Source: Sclerotinia nivalis (lineage: Eukaryota; Ascomycota; Leotiomycetes; Helotiales; Sclerotiniaceae). From it: DNA of 64,000 bases. Position 1 is the stretch's first letter. Each line of letters begins with the position of its first letter. The position numbers and the translations under genes were made by a program. This document shows, one piece after another, positions 11,609 through 21,973 of this stretch. The notes beneath the pieces were generated by a model, which worked only from the letters and a program-made list of their open reading frames with translations, made no database searches and was not told where the DNA came from. The stretch spans positions 496,001-560,000 of the forward strand of contig JAPEIS010000003.1 of assembly GCA_029531795.1 (NCBI GenBank), in the 5' to 3' direction.

Positions 11609-13978
11609 ATGACACCTTCCAATCATGCATCTCCCTTCAGTCCCCCCGAACCGGTGACCAGTCCCACTCCGCTGAGGAGGCCCAAGACAAGAATTTCAGC
11701 GGATGCGCAATCAATGACTTCGTCTGTAGCTTCACTGCCATACAGAGCCTCGAATGCTTCCGTACAGTCACTATTTGCGTCGACGACAACACCTTCCAGT
11801 TCAAGACCAGTCTCCCCGACCGGGGGAACATCAACACCTTCGCGAATCGCAGGATCCGTGTTTGGCGGAAGTACCATCTCCGAAGCTTACCTTTTACCAT
11901 CAGATAGAAAAGACGACCCACGAAATTTAATATTATCTGGATTCGTTCCTCATATTGCGGTACATACATCTGCCGATACACACGAGCTTGTACAAGACAA
12001 AGGGTTTAAGGGAGGACTTTGGGAGCTAATTAGACCATTCGGGGAGAAGATACAAGGAAAGGTCAACGTGCGAGATAGTATAGGAGCCGGTAGGACGTAT
12101 GACGATTTCGGGGTACGATTTGTACAATTGGGTGATGGGCTCGAGATACCGGAAGGAATACCTGGGTCGCGAAGGAGTGGGGAGGGGAGAGTTTTGTCAC
12201 CGAATGGCACCAAATCAATACCGGAGTCGATAGTAGCTCAGCGGCTGAGGACGGGGGGCGATATTCCTCAAATTGAGCGACTTGTCGATCGTCATTTAGC
12301 AAATGCTGAAGAATTCCCGGGTGTCAGTGCAGAGGATTTTTTGAATTTCAAGGATAGCTCTAAATCTTCCGGAGTACCTTCTCCATTTTACACACTTTAT
12401 TTACGAAGATTGCTCTCAGGAATCCCCTTAGCCCCGCACGAAACTTTCTCTCATCCAGTGGCATGTATCATCGCCATAAGTTCGCGAAATAAAAATCCGA
12501 TTGAAGCTTTAAGGAGGTTATATGAAGAATCAAGTCGTGGAGAAAAGCGGTTGCCGCTTTGGGTCAATGATGATTATCTCCGTTATTATGTTCTTGTACA
12601 TGATGAAGAACGAGATGATATCACCAAATCTATTACATTATTTGAACAAATGAAACGTCATTTTGGACTTCATTGTCATCTCCTGAGGCTCCGAAGCAGC
12701 CAATGTGTGGCAACAGATGATGACAGTGTACAACTTCCACGGTGCGAATGGGTAGCTGCGTCGGAGGAAATGGCCGAGATACAGGCGCGAGAGTCCCAAG
12801 AAGATCCTGAAGATTCATTTCCGTGCATATATGAATCTGATACCACTGCTATCAAAACATTTATTCGAGAGATGGTAACTCAATCTGTTGTGCCATCAAT
12901 GGAAAGATGTGTGGCAACGTGGAACGATCAGGTTGCTTCACGGCGAAGGGGTATAAGCGGAAAATTTATGAGTCTATCGAAGACTTTGAAGTGGGGAGCG
13001 TTTAGTTCCAGCTCACGAAGTACTTCGACAAACTCAGTAGGATCTGGTAGTAATTATGATGCCTTGCAAGGGTTTTATCGACCGGATTCGCCTGAAGCAT
13101 TAATGCGAAAACTGGCAGACTATTCGTTCATGCTTCGAGATTGGAAATTGGCTCAGCAGATTTATGATTTCTTACGGTCAGATTTCACTAATGACAAAGC
13201 ATGGAAATATCATGCAGCAGCGAATGAAATGGCTGCTATTAGTACTCTCATGATGCCTCATTCTATAAGCGCGAAAACACGTACGGAAACGATCGATTTG
13301 ATGCTTGAGACTTCATCGTATTCATACATGACACGATGTAGTGCCCCATATGGAGCACTACGTTGCTTGACTCTTGGGATGGAGCTTCTTAGAGTGAGAG
13401 GTGGTTCAGCTACAGGCGATGCAGCAAGGTGGGGCGCTAGACTTCTTGAACACAAAATTGTGGGTCCTATTGGGGATTCATTGTTTAAGGAACGTGTTGC
13501 GGTGTGTTATGGTTCAAAGAAGGGGCATGGAGTTGGTCTTTGGGGTAGCAGAACTAGGAAATCCGCTATGTGGAGTATCATGGCCACTGAAGGATGGCTG
13601 AGCCTGGACAAGCCCCATCAATCGAAAAAGAGCCTGGATGATGCTCGTGCGAAATATGCCACATTGACGCATAAAGATGGCCTGTTGTATTTCTCGGAAG
13701 CGAATGAATTTGTCCAAAATCTTGAGACTGAGATCGAAAATACTTTATACCCAATTACTGAGTCACAGGCAACTATCATGCCAGACGACGATGGAATAGA
13801 AACAACAATCGGAGAAGAAAGTGAAGCTTTTAATTCCCGCCCACATCGAAGAAGTCTAATGGGCGGAGTAGCACCGCCACCTATTGCAAGTCTCGAATCA
13901 GCTCCTTTGCATGGGACTTTGATAGAAGCGGAAGAGAAAGATAAGGTTGTTACGAGCAACGATTTTGAACAAGAATAA
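11609..13978 (+). CDS. TRS85: TRAPPIII complex subunit Trs85 (TRAPPC8-like)
   Basis: Specific subunit of the TRAPPIII complex, which activates the Rab Ypt1 in autophagy and Golgi-endosome traffic. Intronless, 789 aa. The first 90 residues are Ser/Thr/Pro-rich and presumably disordered. Conserved blocks follow: NLILSGFVPHIAVHTSADT (residues about 110-128), the GGLWELIRPFGEKIQGKVNVRDS segment, the TFSHPVACIIAISSRN block, and a tetratricopeptide-like alpha-helical region from about residue 480 (LMRKLADYSFMLRDWKLAQQIYDFLRSDF). The fungal family is usually of this size. The start ATG at 11609 is the first in frame and precedes the disordered leader, so a later start cannot be ruled out. Confidence 0.9.
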   Translation: MTPSNHASPFSPPEPVTSPTPLRRPKTRISADAQSMTSSVASLPYRASNASVQSLFASTTTPSSSRPVSPTGGTSTPSRIAGSVFGGSTISEAYLLPSDRKDDPRNLILSGFVPHIAVHTSADTHELVQDKGFKGGLWELIRPFGEKIQGKVNVRDSIGAGRTYDDFGVRFVQLGDGLEIPEGIPGSRRSGEGRVLSPNGTKSIPESIVAQRLRTGGDIPQIERLVDRHLANAEEFPGVSAEDFLNFKDSSKSSGVPSPFYTLYLRRLLSGIPLAPHETFSHPVACIIAISSRNKNPIEALRRLYEESSRGEKRLPLWVNDDYLRYYVLVHDEERDDITKSITLFEQMKRHFGLHCHLLRLRSSQCVATDDDSVQLPRCEWVAASEEMAEIQARESQEDPEDSFPCIYESDTTAIKTFIREMVTQSVVPSMERCVATWNDQVASRRRGISGKFMSLSKTLKWGAFSSSSRSTSTNSVGSGSNYDALQGFYRPDSPEALMRKLADYSFMLRDWKLAQQIYDFLRSDFTNDKAWKYHAAANEMAAISTLMMPHSISAKTRTETIDLMLETSSYSYMTRCSAPYGALRCLTLGMELLRVRGGSATGDAARWGARLLEHKIVGPIGDSLFKERVAVCYGSKKGHGVGLWGSRTRKSAMWSIMATEGWLSLDKPHQSKKSLDDARAKYATLTHKDGLLYFSEANEFVQNLETEIENTLYPITESQATIMPDDDGIETTIGEESEAFNSRPHRRSLMGGVAPPPIASLESAPLHGTLIEAEEKDKVVTSNDFEQE

Positions 13979-15673
13979 GGGGAGAGTGATGTTACAATTA
14001 CTTGTCAATGAAAGCGAGCGCACTTCCTGCATATACCATTTTATTTTGAGAGGTCCTTTTGACTGTGCTGGAAAGGAAAGCATTGCGAAACAGGCGTCCG
14101 AGGAGTTATAGATTTGGTTGAAGATAAGTCTGGGGATGGACATTGGAATCTTATGTATGAATATGCTACGAGATGAATTCAATGAACGATTTTATCTATT
14201 ATTAAAAGTATGCAGCATCTATGTATTGAAAGTCTATCAATTATGGATCTCACAAAGTCTTTATTGACTGGTTTTTTGGTGAGCATGCTAAAGATATCCT
14301 CAAAAATTCATCTGCAAATGTGACTTCTTCCATTGCTGTTGCGGTCTTCATTTTATCGAACAGATTTTTTGCGAAAAGATGATTTGCGAATAGATTATGG
14401 CGACATTCTTCAAAGTCCAAAGTGACACTCTTCAAGATCATCAACTCCGCCTGCTAATACCTCTCAATACCTTGAGGGGTAAAGACTAATAACTAATATT
14501 GTGAAAGAGGTAGGTCGAGATACATGCGTCCCGATTGCATACTGCGAAGAGGAATAGGAATAAGAACTGATCAGATTATATTGTAAAGGTTTCAAACAAT
14601 ATAATTAATAGAATTAATAATGGTGTTAGAAATAACAAAAGTTGTTATACCAAGCCACTCTGCTTAGTATCATATATCGTATTCCAATAAATGGATTAGG
14701 TTATGTATAATTGGTATACAAAAAGATTAATGAAAAAACGATTGATTATTCAAAAAAAAAAAGAAAAGAAAACGAAGCTTTTTTTTTATATCTAATTACA
14801 AAGGATTATATGATTTTTTGATTATGAACTAGCTATATATTTGGCTTCAATATCTCGACTCTCTCACATACTTACAAACTTATTTACAAGACAAGCACTG
14901 GTATTCATATGGATAAATATAAAACAAAATATCACGAATATTCAATGCTGCCTGGTTGATTTAATTAATATCAAACCATCAAATCATCACCTACAATATC
15001 ACCCCATGTGAAGTATATCTCGGCTAATATTGCTCTTACCCCTAAACTACCAGGTAGTAGCTTCAAAACGGAGGTCTGAATTAGATTGCAGTCCCTCATC
15101 GTAAGTCGTATTATTTATGATGTATTAAAGCACTGGAGGATTAGAGAAAGAAATTATAGGAATAAGAATAAAATCAATATTGCTGAAAAAGATGTGAGAT
15201 ATGAATGAGGGTTTATACTAGGTTGAAGATTCTTGGTGTGTGGTTTATTTGGGAGGTAACAGTGAGGGAACATGCGGGTTAAATGAATAAGTTAGACGAG
15301 TATGTGAGTTTTAACGCAGTAATACGAATGGCCAAAACATAGCTCCAGTGCCGCTCTCTTTTCCCGGCTCTTTCCTCTTGCTCTCCCCTTCCCAATTCCA
15401 ACATCTGAGAAATAACCACAAAACTATTCGGATTTTGGTGTAGAAACAAAACTCCTTTTTTTTCTTACATCTAGATAATCCATCCTTCTAGAAAATACCA
15501 GATATTTAAACGGATATCCATAGATGTTTTGATCTTTGGTATACCCAAACGCCTTTTCCCTATAACAAAATATGCCGCTAAATGTGAGATCCCCCTTTTC
15601 CTGCTTCTGAATCATCCAATACCTAGATATCATACCAATCCCAATCGCAATCCCAACACCAAATCATTTAATA
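13979..15673. other. Intergenic region holding a dispersed-repeat copy
   Basis: About 1.7 kb with no credible gene. The central part (about 14496-14870) is the repeat described separately and is very AT-rich, with A and T runs near 14750-14790. The flanks should contain the 3' ends of TRS85 and, on the other strand, of the J-domain gene. Confidence 0.45.
14496..14870 (+). repeat. Dispersed repeat, copy A
   Basis: This segment matches, in reverse orientation, the stretch at about 41091-41446. Shared words include GCGTCCCGATTGCA, TAATTAATAGAATTAATAATGG, AAAAAGATTAATGAAAAA, TGATTGATTATTCAAAAAA and TAATTACAAAGGATTATAT. Most mismatches are transitions. This copy has about 70 bp (near 14624-14694) that copy B lacks, and lacks about 61 bp that copy B has. 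No ORF or terminal repeats were identified, so it is a relic or a non-autonomous element of unknown class. Confidence 0.8.
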
Positions 15674-16904
15674 TCAAATCCGAACACCATCCCTCTCTCC
15701 CTCCTCATCGTTGCCAGCCTCTCCAACAATAAACTCCAATACCTTACAAACCCTCTCATTTAAAATACCACCCTTTATCCACTCCTCTTCCGAGTCTAGC
15801 TCATAAGCTAATCCCTCCGCCTCTAACTCCACTTTTTTTGCCCTCCTCTCCTTTTCAACTCGTTCCCTCAGAGCTCTATCAACTCTAACCGGTACCGCCA
15901 CCACAACTCTCACCAACAAAACCATCATCTTAGCCTTTCCCACTAAATCCCATCTCCCTAAACTCCTTAACCTCTTCTGAACCCTCCATATCCTTCCCAT
16001 CTCAATATATATCAACAAAGCCCATACCCTCCCTCTCATCACCAATTCTCTTACTTTTATAAAAGCCAGTTCTATAGATGAAGTTACATCGGTATTGATG
16101 AGGTGAGGGTATTGTGAATTGAGGGAAGAGAGGAGAGAGCGAATGGTAATGAAGTCGCCGGTGAGAAAATCATGAATGAGTGATGAGACTGTGGTTCGGA
16201 ATAGGTTGTCGGAGGCTAGGGAAGGAGAAGGATATTTGGTGGGTAAGGAGGTGGTGGTTGAAGAGGATACAAGAGACGTGGAATCGTATGCTTGACGAGA
16301 GGAAGGAGATTTGAGGATTTCAAATGCGAAGGCTAGGCGCTGGAATGCACTGGCGGTAGGTTGTTAGTTAATATTGGAACAATAGGAGGTTGGAAGGAAG
16401 ATGGATTATTGAGGGGTAAAAATCACCGAGTAGAAAGTGGATGGAAAGGAATTTTATCTGGATGACATATTTTCGATCGTTCTAAATAACATCGTCGCAA
16501 TTCCGCATATGAAGCAGATCTTTGTGCTCCAAGTATTTTGTATAACTGTGTGAGTTATGTTGTCAATCATCGGCTTCTTGTACTTGTACCCCTCTATCAC
16601 AGCGCCGTACTCATTTGCCCCACGACCTTTCAATGCGTAGAGTGCAACGAGAATACATCAGAAACGCCAGACGGCAATCCCATATAATGAAGATAATAAG
16701 TATAATAAACATACATCTTCTTCAGCAAGAATATCTATTCATCGTAAAAACAAACCCCAAGTCAGCATTTCCCTATCTTAAATCCTTAATGCAAGACCTC
16801 CGAATTCAAACAGGAAAATCACATGTCAAAAGCCAGCCAAAAAACTCACTTTGAATTACATCATCCTTAGAACCCGAAAACTCTCCAAAATCCCTTTCAA
16901 TCAT
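15674..16904 (-). CDS. Divergent J-domain (DnaJ-like) protein
   Basis: Putative Hsp70 co-chaperone. The J domain is read across exons 16545-16427 and 16349 onward: LYKILGAQRSASYAELRRCY, then the catalytic HPD tripeptide in KICHPDK, a 77-nt intron (16426-16350, with ACTAAC branch site and CCAG end), and AFQRLAFAFEILKSPSSRQAYD. After the J domain come a helical region and a basic/acidic coiled-coil-like segment (RVEKERRAKKVELEAEG). The tail to 15674 lacks zinc-finger or C-terminal peptide-binding features, so it is a type III J-protein. The first exon is uncertain: ATG at 16904 spliced at GAT|GTAATT (16860) to 16545 keeps frame and gives about 279 aa, but implies a 314-nt intron. The J domain itself is well supported. 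Confidence 0.75.
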
Positions 16905-17571
16905 TCTAATACTCTTTGTTCCACCGATATAATAGAATGAAAATGAAATAAATCGAGTATTAAAGAATCAATATAGGAAGCATTTTGCCCAAGAGAGTGA
17001 GATGTAGAATGAATGTTAGATGAAAAAAAGAATGTGGAAAAAGCATGGTAAGTGCTTCATAAGACGGGAGAATTTGCTGGACTTTCACATGGAAAAAATG
17101 AGGTGTGAGGTGACACTGGGGGGAGAGAATTAGTGGATCCGGTTGGTTGAAGAGAAGAGAGGTGATGAATGACTAAGGAATTATGCAAGTTAACAATGTA
17201 ACATGAACAGGTAGATTGGTCGGTGTAGGGGTAAATTTAGGATCTTTGAAATGTTATTTGCAGAATGGATTTCATATTAGCCATAGCACTTGGGTCACGA
17301 TAAGACAATGGATCGTACGAGCAGAGCACTGCAGCAGAAGAGAACTGAACATCAGATCAGCTGTAAATGTAACCGTTGATGTCCGTTTATCTACTTTCAC
17401 ACCAACATTAAACCCCCAATTCTACCACCATCAACTAACTGAAGTCCCGACCTTCAAGTAGTAATCTAACAATCTTATACCCTATTCCATACCCAGATCA
17501 ATGTCGACACCATCGAAATTTCCTATCACTTTTCTTCCAACTTTCATCCAAAGCTGTACCTGCTCCCCTCT
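16905..17571. other. Intergenic gap
   Basis: About 670 bp upstream of the J-domain gene. The minus strand stays open for some codons upstream of 16904, so a different first exon could lie here. Nothing else is recognisable. Confidence 0.3.
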
Positions 17572-17913
17572 TCATTTCATATCAAGCCCTTTCTCGTCCA
17601 ACAGAATAGTCTCCTTCAAGACCTCCTCGCTTCCCATTTTGTCCTGTTCAAACTTCTTGGTGCCAAATCCAAACCATACACCCATTCGAAATAGTCCTTA
17701 ATAATCGTCAGAATCTTTGTGGAGAGTAATTTCAGGGAGCTTGTTTCTGTTGTACCTTTGAGTCGCTCTGCACTCACTTGGATCAGCGCCACTTTCTTCC
17801 TTCTCCTTCTCGTTTGTCATGATGAAGTTGAACGTACGTCCCCCGATTCTCAGCCAAAATCTCCCGCTCTCGTTCTCATAAGGAGCGTATGTGGCTTTTC
17901 GTGCAACCTGCAT
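17572..17913 (-). CDS. Possible small protein with one intron (tentative)
   Basis: No family recognised. An ATG at 17913 (or an internal one at 17820) opens a frame that can be spliced at CCAA|GTGAGT (intron 17777-17697, ending TTATTAAG) to a second frame containing LFRMGVWFGFGTKKFEQDK and a charged C-terminus ending at 17572. The product would be about 86 aa from the upstream start, or 55 aa from the inner one. Support is limited to a good donor site, consistent phase and protein-like composition in the second exon. It could equally be chance. Confidence 0.3.
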
Positions 17914-19035
17914 GGTTATATAAGGAGAAAGACTGGGGTGTTAGTTAAAAATGTGGCTGGAAATGTGTGATTGTTGAGTTCTGAAGTGTATGTACGGAAC
18001 TGGAAATTCTTCGTTGTTGTATGAGTATCAAGTTCGTAAAGGATACCAAGCAATTAGTGTGCCTACCGAATCTCCAAACTCGATATTGGCCGTAATTGGT
18101 ACAATAATCCAACATAACGAAAAAGTGTTTAGACAGGAATTGCAGCGCGGTAAGCATGAGAATTACAAAGGGGTTCAATATACGGACTGAGGTGTTCCAT
18201 ACATAGATGTGGGCGGCGGTAGTAGACCTTGGATAGAATCCAACTTATGAAGGTGCACAGGGGAGAATCAGGACAAGTAACATCATTCTGGACGACTAGC
18301 ATGGTAAATTTAATCAGACTACCATACAAAGCAACAACAGACTGTGGGATTTAAGTCCTTTTTAAAGATCTTACCACTTGAAAAATCGTAGCTTTCCTCA
18401 GGTCAAACGCGCGGTTATGCGGGATCCATGAGTCCCGCCTCAATCCCCGAGTTTAGGCCATGAAAGCAACTACTTGGTATGCTTTTTCACGAACAGATTA
18501 AATCTCGGACATGAGATACGTATAAGCAGAATGTAAGAAGTAGATATTTTATGTGCAAGTTGAATGACTTGATTGAAGCCATCGCCCTGTGGCTGATAGA
18601 ACGAGAAGTTTGTTAATAGCATGATGCCATTTATGTCCGACTTCAAAAGACTTCTTTGCGGAGATTTAAGATGAAAGTATTGACCACTTTGCTGGATCAG
18701 AATTTCAATGGTTTTGTAGGTGTTTCAATTAGCCTGAGAAAATCATGAGAAGGAAGGAGAGAGGAAATAAAGATAAATGAATTATCAATAGTGGGAAATC
18801 TCGACTTCCCTTCAATGTTATTTTGAAGCGTTCAAAGCATCCGAATATACCAAATCAATCATGTCGATGATGAGTATTTTGTTGTTTACAGAGGCAAATA
18901 GTTCATCCGTGATTGTGTTTAGAAGTCGCGAAAGGAGATAACTTGATTACCTAATCCTCCTCTTCTCAGATATCCCCTTCAGGTCCCACCATCAATTCTT
19001 TCCAACAACGACAATTTGTACCACGGCGTACAATC
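17914..19035. other. Intergenic gap upstream of TTI2
   Basis: About 1.1 kb without recognisable coding content on either strand. It ends in the presumed promoter and leader of TTI2. Confidence 0.35.
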
Positions 19036-20938
19036 ATGTTCACGTTTGCTCGTAGTCCTGCCAGGGACAGGATTTATGATGTGACATCCCATAAAAATGG
19101 CATTACCTTATTGCCATCTAATTGTAAGCTCCCTTGGATTTCTAGCCAAGCATTTTCCTAACACGTGACTAGTTCTACCAGAATCTTACACTTTCGAAGA
19201 TCTGTATCGAGAGCTTGTGAAGGAAAATGAAGCAGGAAAAGATGTAAGTATACATCTTTCGGTGGTTTTAATCATCTAGCTGCTTACTGCATATCAGGAA
19301 GAGCTAGTAAGCCTCCTCATACTTGCCAGTTGCCTGAAAGAAAAATCGAACATAGTCGAAGGACCAGATGATGAGAAATGGTACGAGAAGTTTGAGGATT
19401 ACCTGTCGAACACAGCATTGCTCGATGGAAAAATATTCTCATTGGATAAAAGTGACGGCAAGCGTTTCCTTTCCAATCTACAGATTCGGAGCAAGAGCTC
19501 ATATTTTTAAGAAGAGGAACAATCAGACGAAGCCCACAAATTTAAGCAATACAGAGACAAATACAGCCTTTGTATTCTCTCAATATCATACCTCCTCGAA
19601 ATTTCTTCAAACCCATTTCAACCACCGAAGAATTCTACCCTACTTTCCCTCATCCCATTTACTAGCACCAAGAATCCATGGACGACTCCACAATCTCAAC
19701 AAATCGCTACCACAATACTCGAAAAACACAGTCTTTACGTCCAATCTCCCAAATTTTTAGTGACTTATCTTCTTAAATCTTTCATTCGCCGCATTTTTTC
19801 GGAGGCTATCACTCCAAAATCCATCACTGCATCTTCCCGGAAAGCAGCACCATCATCTGCACCCCCTCGTCATCTCGATATCCGCGAATCTTCTCCTTCA
19901 AGACAACCGTGGAGATCAAATATTCCACACACTATACCAGTTCTTCAATGGATTATAGAATCTATCTCTGTATGTCTTCTTACTCTTATCTCACATCCCC
20001 ATACTAATACGCACCACTAGCCGGACATCCTTCGCACGGACGAAGTATTTCCACAATTGGTACCTGCCATTCTCATTCTTTTAGATTCTCCCTCAAACTC
20101 AATTCGCATTCATGCTCTCCGACTCCTCCCCACTCTGTTCTCGAAAATGGGCGGAAAACTCCTCATACAAACAGGACTAGGTGATGTCTTCGAAGATGCT
20201 ATTCACCCAGTTTTGTTATTCCTACCTTCCATAACGCCTGTTGAAGATACACTCAAATTATTACCAGCGGGATACGAAGCACTATATGCATTATGTGATG
20301 CAAAATGGCCTGAGAAGGAAGACGAACAAGCCAGTACCGGTGCCATAACCGCACCTACAAGCAGCATCTCAGGCCAGACAACAAACACTCCGGAGTCAAC
20401 AGCTCGACTTCGTCTCGCCTTTCTTGACAGAATAATCCGCCGTGCTATCCTCCCTGCTTATACCCACTGCCAAGAAATACCTTCAGTAGTCGAAATACTC
20501 ATTTCACAAATCGGTATTATTATTCCGAAGATGAAGATTTTTGGCGTGAGACATCTTAAAGATATTTTACCTATGATGTCAAACACCCTAATCAATCCCT
20601 TCTTCCCGGACACATCTCCATCACTTGTTATAAAGACACTGCAGACACTGAGAGAAGTAATTCTTGTACTCTGGCCACGTATTAGTGTTAAAGAGCATCG
20701 ACTACTTATCCTACAGGCTTTAGGACTTCTCTACTGCAACACTCGTTCGAATTCAGTGGGGAAATTCGAGGAACAGAAGAGACTAGAGGGAGAGATCATG
20801 AAGGAACTCCAGGAAACAGGAAAAGTTTTCGTAGCAGCGGTTCGAATGGGGGAAGATGAGGTGGAACAAGCTTTTAAGCAGGAATTGGACAAAATTATCC
20901 AGGCTGAAGGGGAACTGGCTATTATTTTCCATGTCTGA
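19036..20938 (+). CDS. TTI2: TELO2-interacting protein 2 (Tti2)-like
   Basis: Subunit of the Tel2-Tti1-Tti2 (TTT) co-chaperone that stabilises PIKK kinases such as TOR, ATM and ATR. Five exons are read: 19036-19123, 19173-19243, 19298-19451, 19512-19969 and 20021-20938, giving about 562 aa. The C-terminal half shows the Tti2 helical-repeat signature VPAILILLDSPSNSIRIHAL, then GLGDVFEDAIHPVLLFLPSITP and VVEILISQIGIIIPKMKI. Introns 1, 2 and 4 have standard borders (GTAAGC, GTAAGT, GTATGT). Intron 3 is odd: an in-frame TAA at 19508-19510 forces an intron, yet the only donors are AAAA|GTGACG (19452) or a GC-type site at 19458; both restore the same frame at 19512. The start is the first in-frame ATG and could be late. 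Confidence 0.82.
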
Positions 20939-21973
20939 GTATTGTGGAGGTTTACGGAATTTGGTGTGAAACACGAATATTGTCACGTATGGTTTTAAGA
21001 GTCTTGTTTGATTAATGGATATCAATAGAACTATAGTATTATCGATAATACTCTTTCTTTACAGCCGATTGAAGAGATTGTTCCTACCCTGGTATACTAA
21101 ATATGTTTCTAACGCTGTTTGAAAAAGTCTCAAGGACAATACTCATTGGTACTCACAAAAAGGTTTTTCTATATATTGAATATATGAGATCATTGCAATT
21201 GTTTTGTAACTTGTGTATGCAAGGTAGATCTAAATAATCATGAATGAGTATAGTTGCAAGAGCTGAGGTATCGATTTAGTATTTCATATTCAAATAGTTG
21301 GGATTAATCATAATAGTAGTTTTCTTCGAGAGCTATCCTTTCTTTTTGTGGCCTCCTCATCTTTTCTTTCTTTCTTCCCTCTCAGTTTAAGTTAATTAGT
21401 TACTTAGAAGTAAGATATATTCTTCTTGGCTGTCCACTGCGCAGCCGGAGATACTCGATACTTTTAGAAGAAAGAGTACTTACATCGAATCTTAAGCTCT
21501 AAAATCTTACGGAATTCTGCTACGCCATATATTTACATTTACATTCACACTCAAATTGAGATGAGCGGTTTGGTAGCACCACTTTATACGCTCTCGGTGC
21601 TTTTTATGAGCGCCGTCTTATTGGAGGGTTTGATTAGTGGCATTCTTCCCACGTATGTGGTGAGAATATATTTTAGCTTCACCATTCCAACCTTGAAGTT
21701 TTGTCTTTGCCGATCACTAAGTAGAAAGTCGAAGAATAGCATACCTAATATCTTTGTCATGGCTCTTTGAGGTGGCTGGATTATGGCCATTCCATAACTG
21801 ATGTTTTGGTGATTGCTAGTAAAATGGATCGGCGGAGCCGAACTTTCTTGATAGCATTGCGAATGCATGGCAGGCCCGAAGTAACTTCTCACCTGCTCGA
21901 AAAAGAGTAGATTCCAATTGAAGACGGCATTAAACCGAGTTAAATGGCATTAGAAAGCTCTCCCAAGTTCCTC
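20939..21973. other. Intergenic gap between TTI2 and the HET pseudogene
   Basis: About 1 kb with no recognisable gene. Both neighbours end here, so it holds two 3' regions. Short open frames on each strand overlap and show no domain. Confidence 0.4.
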
